From Escallonia rubra (lineage: Eukaryota; Streptophyta; Magnoliopsida; Escalloniales; Escalloniaceae), in contig JAVXUO010002564.1 in NCBI GenBank assembly GCA_033065855.1, positions 1 through 64,000 on the forward strand: a DNA stretch of 64,000 nt. The letters run 5' to 3'. The notes under the pieces are model-generated. The model saw nothing but the letters and a program-made list of their open reading frames with translations, did no database searches and was not told the origin of the DNA. This document shows positions 23,720-33,662 of this stretch, in pieces. The position numbers and the translations under genes were made by a program. The first letter of the stretch is position 1. Each line of letters opens with the position of its first letter.

Positions 23720-26512
23720 GCTTCTTCAAATGGGCATCCAGTTGTTGCACATTGGTAAGAAACTTGAGAGTCCATAGCTATACAACTTAGTGGACTACGG
23801 GAATCCTTGTTGGTGTGTGGGGACTTTAATCAAGTTCTATTGCCGTTTGAAAAAAATTGGACCACATTCTATCTGAATACTGGGAGCAGATTATTTACAG
23901 GATTTGATTGCCCAACTTGGGTTACTAAATGTATAATGGTCTGGTCCTACGTTCACCTGGACTAGGGGCAAACCGGGGAGTGTGGTAGTATATGAGAAAT
24001 TAGATCATGCGTTGTGTAACCTAAAATGGTTATAATCTCAACCTTTTTCTTTAGTCACCAATCTAGGTATACAACGTTCTGATTATTCTCCTTTTTGTAT
24101 TGAGACTGCTTTACCTAGCATGTCAGGTTGAAGACCATTTCGATTTGATGCCATGTGGCTTAAGTTTCGGACGTGTCGTTACCTTTGGGGTCTGGCCTGG
24201 AACGCTCATATGATTGGATCTCCATTATTTCAAGTGGTGTCTAGATTCCAGATTTTCAAGGACCTAATGTTACCCTAGAGTAAACATCGTTGGACTAACT
24301 TTAGTCAATGTATTCATTTTTTTCAAGATCAAGTTATTTTGGTTCAAAATATGTAACGTAGCCGGCTAGATATGTTACCCAAAAGATTTTCAGTTACGGC
24401 AATCCATGGATCATCTTTTAGAATGCGAAGAATTGTATTGGGCACAACGAGCACACAAGCCATGGTTAGAGGTTGGTGATCGCAACACCAAGTTCTTTCT
24501 TACTTCCACACTTATTATGAGAAGGAAGAACCACATTTCTGCATTAAAAAATGATCAGGGTAATTGGTATGATGCTGAGGATGATGTCCACATTATTAAT
24601 GATCATTTTCGTTCTGCCTATCATGTGAATTCTACTACCCCGACGACTCCAACGAATTTGTCGATCAGACCTTTGCGTTAGTGCCTTTGCTTCCTTCATG
24701 TTTATCTACTACTCAGGTGGAAAGCCTAAATCGTGCTTTTATAGCTTCCGAAGTTAGTAGATCGGTTACTCAAATTGGGGTCCTCAAGGCTTTGGGTCCT
24801 GATGGTATTCCAGCCGCTGTTTATCATCAATGCCGGGATTTGTTGGGGCCGGGCATAACTCGTGCGGTGCTATCATTTCTCAATTTAGGGCATCTTCTTA
24901 AGGTACTCAATTGGATGTTCATTATGTTGTTTTCCAAAGAAGGATCACCCTGAAATAACTTTTGACTTTCGGCTGATTAGCCTATGTACGGTGCTCTATA
25001 AGATCATTGCCAAAATCCTGGTTAATCGGCTACATCCAATCATTTCAACACTCATTTTTCCTGTTCAAATAGGCTTTGTACCTAGCCGTCTACTCTTTGA
25101 TAATTTTTGTTCTTGCATATTAGTTAAAGGACAAGGTACGAAAGGCATAAATCAGGACAGGGTATTTGGCAGCTTTCAAACTTGACATGAGTAAGGCATA
25201 TGATGGACTGCGTTGGGATTTTCAGGATGTTATGTTAGGGCATATGAACTTTCCCATGCAATGGGTTCATATAATTATGCAGTGCATCACGATGGTATCT
25301 TATTCGGTGTTGGTGAATGGTCCTGTCACACCACCTTTTCGACCCGCTTATGGCCTTCAGCAGGGTGACGCTTTGTCCCCTTTTTTGTTTATTCTATGTT
25401 TTGAAGCATTATCAGCTCAACTACGGTATGTGGCGGAACATAGATTAATTCGAGGCATTAAAGCTGGAAAACAGTCTCCCCCCGTATGTATGTGGATGAT
25501 GTCTTCCTATTTTTTCATATCTCTTCAGATAAGATAATTCCGACGTCTTCTTTGCTACTATAGTATTGCACTGACTCGGGCCAGCAAATCAATTAGGGAA
25601 AATCTATTTTATTTCTAAGTCTTTATACTTCATGTGAGCTTCCATTATTTTTCCGTAGAGTATTCCATTATCAAACTGAGTTTAGTATTGGGAAGTATTT
25701 AGGAATTCAGATGGATATGGTACATGATCGACTTGCCTTTTTTTAGAACTAGTTCGAAAAATTCATGCCCGTTGTGCGCTCTGGCAAGGTCTCGTACTGG
25801 ACAAGGCAGCTAGAGGGGTATTAATCCCGTCGGTCTTGTCATCGTTGTTACTACATGTCACGCAAGTGTATAAACTACCTAAGTATGTACGTCACCAGAT
25901 TGAGCAGTTATTTGCTCGATTTTGGTGGGCAGGGCAGAGGGATCGTCGTTCGATTAACTGGATTGCATGGAATGTGTTGTGTCTTCCTAAGGTGATGAGT
26001 GGTTTGGGTTTTTGGCAAACACAAAGGTTTAATGAGGAGCTTTTGGCTAAGCAAGCGTGAAAATTTTGGACATATCTTGATACTCCTTTGTCACAGTTCT
26101 TATGTTGGCAATATTATACAAGACTTTCATTTTCCAGTTCCCCGCAACAGAAGAATTTTTCACGGGTCTGGCAAAGTATTTTAACTGGTCAACAATTGTT
26201 GAAACAAGGCTTACGGTGGATGTGGGGAATGGACAACACATTTTCATCTGGAATGATTACTGGATCCCTGGTTATCGACCGATTCAAATTCTGGCCTATC
26301 GACCTAAATCTACTAATTATCAGTCGGTTGGTCAACTTCTTGTGCCGGGGATTTTGATATGGGATCTATGTATTATTTGTCAACTTTTTCCCTATGCATG
26401 TGATTGTAGGCGTCCTGTCTATTTGTCCAAGTCGAAATGGATTGGAAAATTCACAGGAATGGATAAATAATTCGGATGAGGATTTCTCGGTATGTTCAAC
26501 ATACTAGCTAAT
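23720..26512 (+). mobile_element. LINE ORF2, 5' part (endonuclease and reverse transcriptase), dead copy
   Basis: Conceptual translation runs through a plant L1-type ORF2 with many stops and frameshifts. The endonuclease motif CGDFNQVL is at about 23826. The linker reads HLLECEELYW and GDRNTKFF (24406-24520). The reverse transcriptase follows: KALGPDGIPAAVYHQ (24800), LYKIIAKILVNRLHP (24993), KLDMSKAYDGLRWDF (25175), YGLQQGDALSPFLFILCFEA (25350) and YVDDV after a frame change (about 25487). Then come IEQLFARFWWAG and IFIWNDYW. No intact start or ORF1 is visible, so it is 5'-truncated or decayed beyond recognition. It is cut at 26512 by a solo LTR and resumes at 29770. Confidence 0.88.
26508..26512 (+). 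repeat. Left target-site duplication CTAAT of the solo LTR
   Basis: CTAAT directly precedes the TG end of the LTR and recurs at 29765-29769 directly after its CA end. Five bases is the usual TSD length for LTR retrotransposons. Confidence 0.85.
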
Positions 26513-29500
26513 TGTAATACCCCGAACCAATGGTTCGCCAGTCATTATTACTTAGCGGCGATTGTTATAAGTAAGATGAATTTAGATCTTTAGTGAAGAC
26601 CTTAAGAGCAGGTATAAATTGGATCTTTACTGTTAATTATTGTGAACAATATTATTTGTTGCATTTAGAAACATATTTTAATACTATGATAAGCAATAAA
26701 TGATGAAGTTTGTACAATAGAAAAAAAAATTCATGGAAGTGAGCGGTTTGCAATTTATAACTGACGAAATTGTGCCGTTATAATATTATATGGTCTCGCG
26801 TTAGATAATTATACATATTAAAGAGTAAAAAGCAAAATGGGAAACAACAAAAATAAATAAATAAATAATAATTGATAATGCATAAAGGAAATAGGAGAGA
26901 GTATGTGAACAAAACAAAAAAAAAAGAGAAAAGAGAGAGAAATCGGTAGAGAGAATCAGGGAAGGCAGCCGGCCCTAAAACGGGAGGCGCCTCTGGGCAG
27001 CCCCATCGCCGGCCAACTCCTTTTCCAGATCACGGCAGCCCATCACCGGCGATGAACTCCGGCGCCGCCTATACCGTGCACCACACCACAACACCCCGTG
27101 ACCACCGTGCCGTAGCTGAGGTGCCGCTGCCACCGCCTAGACGCCGTGCAATCGCTGTCGCCGGCCACCCTTTCGATCTCCGACTAGCACCGGCGGCGCA
27201 AATGGTGCCTGCGGCAACAGATTTGGACCACCGCTATGCCGTCAGAGTCACCGCATCCTGCCACCGCCGCAATACCCATCACCGACGATGAACGCAGACC
27301 AAGGACGACTGTCGAATGGCCACGAACCACCGCCGGCCAGTTGCCGGTTCTTTCTCTCCCACCGCCGACCAATCGTCGCACCCAATAGTTTCGCACTCTC
27401 CTTCCGTTCACCAACCAACCGTGACACTTCCTTCTCCGTCTAACCTTTGATGATTATGGTCGTCAAGCCAATTATTGTACAATAGGTTGGGGCTGAATTA
27501 TGTGAAATTGATTTTGGTTGTGTGCCTGTATTGTTGGTGGCGGTGCAGTTGTTGTCATTTAGCGGCACTGTTGGCAGTGAATGAATGAAATGAACTAGAT
27601 GGTTATTTTGGGTGTACGGTGTGTGAGTTGAGCATGTATACATGTGTGGTTGTGGTTGTTGTTGTTGTTGGATGTGCATGGGGATGCCGTGTGTGCATGA
27701 TGGATGTGAGGGTGTAGTGTGTGGCACATATTTGGTTTTGTGAAATTGTTTGCGAAGTGGGGTTTGGTGGTGCCTTACAGTGATTTTAGTCGGACTCTAT
27801 ATGTACAGTGGTGGGTGTACAGTGCAAGTGTTGGGGAATTCGTTTGATTTTTCGTGCGGTGCGGAGTGGAAGTATTATGATGGTGTTTGCAGTGTTGAGA
27901 TGGGCTAAATTGTGATAGTGTATGTGTGTGTAATGGTTGCGATAGAGGGTGTATGACTGTGTTTTGTGAGTCTGTTTGTGTAAACCAAGCGTGTTTATAT
28001 CTGGGTAAAAGTTACAGGGGTGTGGGTGAAATGAGTGTACAGGTGGGTGTGTAGCGTTTGTGTGCATTATGCGTGACTTGTATTTGTAGTAGTATGTGAA
28101 TATGTGATCTGAGTGTATGTTGGTGCCAGATGGATTGTAATGGTTGAAACTAGTGGTCATTGTGGCGGAATATCGGTTAGTAAGCAATGAGTTGAGACGA
28201 CCGTTACCTGTAATGATGAACTAGTGGTTAGTTTGGCGCAAGTGTGTACGCGTAGTGGGTGTGCCTGCATGTTTGTATGTGCGGTTGTTATATGGAGGTG
28301 TGTGTGGCTGTGTGAATATTGTTGCGTGCCAGTGATTAATTGCCAAGAATTACATGGCGAACTGGGCACGATAATGGACGGGCATGTAAAGGTCAGGCAG
28401 TAGACAGCGGCATTGAATTTGCTTGAAGACATGTTCAACGGGTGTGTAAAGGCTGGACTATGATTGCGGCATTTGAATTGTTGAGGAGATTTCTAAAAGG
28501 GATATGGTGTTGACCGATGACGCTTTGAGGTTAAAGCACGTACCTGGACATAAAGAGGGAAAGAATGGCATTGAAGGTTCTTTGAGCCGGAGGTAACAAC
28601 ATGATCGTCGCTCTAGAGTTTTTGATGTGAGGAAATGTGTCAGCGCGGCAGGTAAGTGACCCTTGATTCAACTAGTATTTTTATATGCAACGTATATGTT
28701 TATCTACTGTTAAAAATATGTTGTTTATTAGTATTGACCGTTTTAAGTACGTTTAACTGCTCTGGCTTAAATTACCAAAAAGATTTTAGTGTTTTATTCT
28801 CGTCAAAGAAAAACTGGACCAGCATGTAAATGATGTTTTGCCTAGAAACTGAAATGGAACTCGGATGTGAACTAATCAGTGCAAGTGAGATGTTTTGGTA
28901 CTTGAAATTTTGTGAATATTGAAGAGCTTGAAAACTATCAAAATGGGCGTGAGAATGGTTTGACATCAATTGATGAGTGATTGTGTTTACGAGGAACCAA
29001 AAGGTGTTTTTGTTTATTCGATTGCTGTGCCCCATATCCACGGGGGAAAGTTGGATTTCGGGCCCTGGTCAACGGGGCTTGTACGTTGATGCACAGTACT
29101 GTTGCTCGTGGTTCGCCCTAGCGTCCACAAAATTTTTATCCCGGATGGAGGAGGGATTTCGGGCCCTAGTCAGTGGGGCATGTACGCTGACCGCAGCATA
29201 TCGTCTGAACTGATGTTGAGATTGAACTGGTTTTCTTGAGTTTGTGCTAATGATTATATACCTCAGTTTTGTTTAATGTACTATATTTCATTTACCGGAT
29301 GGTTACTTTATTATTTCAGATTCAAATGTTGCTATGATTTAAAGTGAATTATTTTCTGGCATGCCATGGTCCACCTGGTTGAATCATTGGTTACTTACTG
29401 AGCTTGTGGAAGCTCATCCCTTACTTATCATTTCAGGTTGAAAGTAAGGTGATGTTGAGGAGCATAAGAAGGACAATATAGCGCGGAGCCCGGAGACTGC

Positions 29501-29764
29501 ATAGAATAAGTCGCTAAGTTTTTAGATTGTTGGTTTAGTTTTAGTTATTGATAAATCAGAGTTATGAGGACTTGTAGCATGAGTGTTGTATTCAAATAAA
29601 GATATGAAAATGTAATTAAGGTTTGTAGAAGTTTTAAATTTCGCTGCAGATTGTATGTTGTTTTAGCGAGTAAGGCCTAGCAGAGCCCTTGGTTGGAGTC
29701 TACTGGGTCTGCGGCCGGTCACGTGCCAAGCTCGCGGGCCTACACGTGGGTTCGGGGCGTGACA
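26513..29764. mobile_element. Solo LTR (3,252 bp), probably Ty3/gypsy chromovirus type
   Basis: The element starts TGTAATACCCCGAACC and ends GGTTCGGGGCGTGACA, so the ends are short inverted repeats bounded by TG and CA. It is flanked by CTAAT at both sides. No gag, pol or primer-binding site is inside, and there is no second LTR, so this is a solo LTR left by recombination. The TGTAAYACCCC end and the great length recall Tekay/Del-type gypsy LTRs; that family assignment is from memory. It holds a GC-rich block (about 26966-27420), a long TG-rich block (about 27480-28330) and a 100-bp-spaced repeat around GATTTCGGGCCCT (29054 and 29154). Short open frames inside are not credible genes. It is inserted in a LINE. 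Confidence 0.88.
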
Positions 29765-29769
29765 CTAAT
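29765..29769 (+). repeat. Right target-site duplication CTAAT of the solo LTR
   Basis: Exact copy of the five bases at 26508-26512. The LINE coding sequence resumes after it. Confidence 0.85.
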
Positions 29770-30950
29770 GGTGTCACAAGGCACAATGGGAGAAACTTCT
29801 TTAGGCCGAGGTAGTGTGAGCATACAAACGAGCGTGTGGCGGCAACTCTGGAATTTACCTTTACTCGTGAAAATCCTTACCTTTCTATGGCAGCTCTTAC
29901 ATAATCGACTGCCTTTAAGAGATGCTTTGCTTCATCGGCATTGTCAAACCACAAAGTGCGACTAATATGGTTTAGATTGCCTTTAAAAAATAAATGATCC
30001 ACATAATCGGTGGATCATTTATTTTTTATACTGTCAAGAAGTGCGACTAATATGGTTTAGATTACCGATTAAAATCATATTTCGGGATAGCTCACACTTG
30101 CGAGCACCTGATTGGATACGATATTAGTTGATTAAGCCAATTACTACACATGGTACTTGACGCCGGGGGTTTACGCGGAGTGTGAGTACATTATGGTCTA
30201 TCTGGAAAGGAAGGAATGAAGTTATCTTTCGAGGTACTCCGTTTTCTCCATTTGCCATACCATATTGAATCCAAGCTTTAGTTCATGAGGATATTTACAG
30301 AACAAAAAGTTTTTATAAGCTTTATACTAAGCAAATATTACGTAGGTATACTTCATGCAGGCTTAGCGGCCGTATCTGTTACATAGCCGAAATCATTGCA
30401 CATGTGAACCAAGGCCTACAATGACTTATTACTATATCACAACGAGGTTGAACATCACAACCCAACAATCAGCATTTGAAGCTATTGCTTACACATATAC
30501 ATATGTTATTCTTGGGTCGTTCATATGGTCACATTATGCTGTTGACAACATTTTGATCCATGCTTTAGTTCTTTTGCAAACACTTTCGTGGTTATTATCT
30601 CATAGTGTAGTTCATTTGCATCGTTTTTTCCGTAATTTTCAAATGTTATCTCAGCTGACAGGTGATGCATATATCCCTCCGCATGTAACTGCGTCGTTTT
30701 GGACCTATGTAAAATTAATCAAAATGCGCATGCTATTTATATTTCACAACACGTGGATGGACGACATGATTTGGCTTTTGATCTGGCGACCCAAGCGGCC
30801 CACAATAGCTATTTTGTACATCAGGATTACTAAAACAATTCAATTACTTAATTCTGATGTTATGTAAATTAGTGTGGAGTACGTGCGTTGCGTGAGGATC
30901 TGGTCGGGAATAATTTTTAAGGTGATATTATTAGCTTTTTTGGGATCAAA
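29770..30950 (+). mobile_element. LINE ORF2, 3' part (zf-RVT and RNase H), continuing from 26512
   Basis: The interrupted LINE resumes with the zf-RVT region SVWRQLWNLPLLVKILTFLW (29815-29890), then VDHLFF and VRLIWFRLP (30010-30063). At about 30730-30830 one reads AIYISQHVDGRHDLAFDLAT followed by AAHNSYF, which is like the C-terminal end of a LINE RNase H domain (HVxGRxDxLA). Stops and frameshifts abound. The zf-RVT region carries a local foldback rearrangement. I could not find a poly(A) tail, so the 3' end near 30950 is approximate. Confidence 0.75.
29954..30063 (+). repeat. Foldback duplication inside the LINE zf-RVT region
   Basis: A perfect 18-bp inverted repeat (29985-30002 and 30010-30027, core AAATGATCCAC / GTGGATCATTT) encloses a 7-base loop. 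A 25-bp direct repeat containing GTGCGACTAATATGG flanks it at 29954-29978 and 30039-30063. The right copies fit the normal zf-RVT reading (VDHLFF...VRLIWFRLP); the left copies are extra. This looks like a template-switch or microhomology repair event. Confidence 0.8.
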
Positions 30951-31198
30951 ATAATATAATTAAATTATGTTCTTATTTTGTAACTTGTTTTAGAATAAAT
31001 GCATATATGATGTTTGCAATTCTAATCAGTTCAATGTTTGTAAATCTCTTTTTTAGGCTTCTGGAGTGAAGACATGTTTGATGGTGCTGTTGAAAAGAAA
31101 AGAAAATGGAGAAATTAAAAGAATGATTCGTAATCTGTAAAATTGGTTTATGACATATACTTAAGATTTGTAATTTTCAAGACCAAGTGTTGCACTTC

Positions 31199-31710
31199 AA
31201 AGTACGAATGTTGTAAATCATGCAAAGCACCTGATCTTCAACTGCAATAACTGAACATATTTTTAATTCAAATTTGTGCCATACTTAAGCCTTGTTTTTT
31301 TTCTCCCACTTTTTATGCATATTTTACCCCCCCCCCCCCCCCTTTTCTGTTTTTTCTTTCAACATTTTTTGTTACTTAAGCGTTTTTTAACGTATTTCAG
31401 TTTTTCAATTTTTTAATTGTTTGCTAATCTAAAAATGTAAAAAAAAAAGAAAAAAGGAAAGTCACCGTTCTCATTACCTAATTCATTATCTAATGTTTAT
31501 TTCATTTCAACAAAATTAAAAAGGGAGTAATAAATGGATTTCTTTGCTTCTTTCTCGTCACACTTTTCATTTTCCAATGTTTAGAATATATTCATTACTC
31601 AATGACTTCAACCAAATTTAAAAGAGAGTCATAAAAGCAGGGTAAAATGTTATTGATGTAATTACTGGATGACAAAATCGTCGAGAAATGATTTACAACA
31701 TTCGTACTTT
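31199..31710. mobile_element. Inverted-repeat (MITE-like) element with perfect 23-bp arms
   Basis: A 23-bp arm at 31199-31221 (starting AAAGTACGAATGTTG) is the exact reverse complement of 31688-31710. The 466 bases between are AT-rich and non-coding and hold a 16-base C run at 31327-31342. I see no convincing target-site duplication just outside the arms, so the arms may be subterminal. Superfamily unknown. Confidence 0.6.
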
Positions 31711-32182
31711 TATAGGTAGTATATATTTGTAATTAAGTTATGTGGTTTGGTCGTTAGTCCCGTCGAAATACTTTGGCAAGTTGTGATATGTGTCATTTTG
31801 ATGTTAATATTGATTGTGGTTTTCCATGCTTACAGGACGAGGCTGTCATCCTAATTATTTTAAGTTGGTGTATATCTCTTATATTTCTATATAAAAAAAA
31901 AGCACTCTAGGGCCAGCCGCATAGCCAAGGGCCAACCTCCAAATTTCCCGCGCACGCTAGCAGAAACAACTAGGGGCAGATCTACACCTGGGCCATCTGG
32001 GGCATTGGTCCCCTCATTTGGAAGTTGTACTAAAACTTTGTACTGTAATATATTAATGAGACCCATTTAAATTAGTTTCTTTCCTGCGCTAACAAAATAG
32101 ATTAAAAATTCAAATTTTATCATATTGTGGATTGCATACCCACTAAATGATGTCCCTAAAAAAAATTACAACTAAGTTTATA

Positions 32183-32592
32183 GGCTCTGTTTGACACAGC
32201 TTTTTTTTTTGTTTTAATTTTTCAAAAAAAAAAAAAAGAGTAGCTTAAATTTTTTTTTTTACAAAAATAAGTGTGTGTTTGATAACCCATTTTTTATTTT
32301 GAATTTTTTTTTTATTTTGTGGTGATTTGCGGTGGCGGTGGTGGGGCGTGGCGGTGGCTGCCGGCGGTGGTCGCTGGAGGTTGCCACCGGCGGTGGTGGC
32401 CGGAGTTGGCTGCTGGCTACTGCCGGGCGACGGTGGGAAGGTGGTGGTCTAAAAAAAAAACCAAAACTGAAAAAAAAAACTCATTTTTGGAGGTTTTTTT
32501 TCTTAACTCAAGAAGAAAAAAAAAATGGTTACCAAACGCAACTTTTTTTTTCAATTTCCAAAACTGAAAAAAAAGCTGTGTCAAACAGGGCC
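32183..32592. mobile_element. Harbinger-like MITE, short copy
   Basis: The ends are inverted: GGCTCTGTTTGACACAGC at the left and its imperfect complement ending CAAACAGGGCC at the right, next to long T and A runs. The middle is a GGTGGCGGTGG-rich block. The flanking three bases are ATA on both sides (32180-32182 and 32593-32595). The ends and layout match the larger element at 48966-49696, so both are one family. It carries no transposase and must have been moved in trans. The ATA duplication differs from the TTA expected for PIF/Harbinger, so the superfamily call leans on the other copy. Confidence 0.75.
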
Positions 32593-32599
32593 ATAGTGT

Positions 32600-33576
32600 T
32601 ATAAAAATCAGCTTGTATTTATTCTGGACCATTTAATTTGTACAGTATATAATTTGCGATAGAAAATACCTTAAAACTTGTTAAATACCGACTATAAGCG
32701 GAGGTTTTTGATGATTAGAAAGCATGCATGAATGGTCAAGTCAACATGCTTTTATGAAGAATATATCATGGGAGTCAAAATTCGTGTGGATAAAGCATAA
32801 TGCCAAAACGGAATTCTTCATTTCCAATGCAAGGTACAATTTTCAATCCTTTAGGTACAACTTCATTTTGGTCAATCGAACCCTCATAATAGGATTTAGA
32901 ATCTCGCCCTCGGTAATCCATTGGTTTTGTGATTAAGAATAACAACAACGAGAATAATACACAAACAAGACGGATGAATTTCTTTGACTCACTGCTATGA
33001 TTCTTAAAATGACCAATTTGCCCGGTTGCCCTGTTATTGGTTCTTATTAAGCATGATAACATTGTTGGTCCGATTCTCTAACAACATAAGCTTTTAAAAC
33101 AACTGATAACTTAACATAATATTATAGTTCCGACTGACAAGGTGTTGAGTTCAATTCTTCTCGCTTGCATGTTTGGTTCTTAGTGGTGGTGTATCTAGAT
33201 TTATCTCTCTACGAGAATAAAATATAATGACTTATTACAAAAATTTATATCACACCCCTCAACGTTACGTTTGGAGAACGACTACAAAGTGCATTTTCGC
33301 CAACTTATCATCTTGCAGCGCTACATTACGTCTGTGAACTATTTCACACACCCTTTTCTCTATTAATAAAGAAAAGAAAAAAATGTTAGTATTACCGACA
33401 CAATATATTTAAATCCGTTTTTTTAGGCCAAACCAAACTCAAAGTAGGGCGTCCATCAGGCAGGGCCTCTTCGGTAAATTGGCTTAGCACTGAAGCCTCC
33501 TCCTAGTAAATTCTCATTCAGCAAAACGCTAGAAGCGACTGAACTCGTGTACCGCCATCGACAAACTCGGAGAGAA
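32600..33576 (+). other. Intergenic DNA and CCT7 promoter region
   Basis: No gene was recognised. The last 200 bases become richer in C and hold the presumed CCT7 core promoter and 5' UTR. Confidence 0.4.
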
Positions 33577-33585
33577 AAACCCTAA
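33577..33585 (+). promoter_or_regulatory. Telo-box-like motif AAACCCTAA upstream of CCT7
   Basis: AAACCCTAA lies about 80 bases before the CCT7 start codon. Telo boxes are common near the transcription start of plant genes for translation and protein synthesis in growing cells, which would suit a housekeeping chaperonin. The match is short, so function is inferred. Confidence 0.45.
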
Positions 33586-33662
33586 AAACCTCTCTTCCCC
33601 CCGTGTAATACACCGCCGCACCACCGCAATCTCAACCCCATTTCCACCTCCCTCCGCTCAAA

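Noticed and set aside
27052-28438. Open frames of 76-133 residues on both strands
   Set aside because: They lie inside the solo LTR in GC-rich or TG-rich low-complexity sequence and do not resemble proteins.
32319-32632. Gly/Trp-rich and Lys/Phe-rich open frames
   Set aside because: They come from the repeat core and T/A runs of the short MITE copy.
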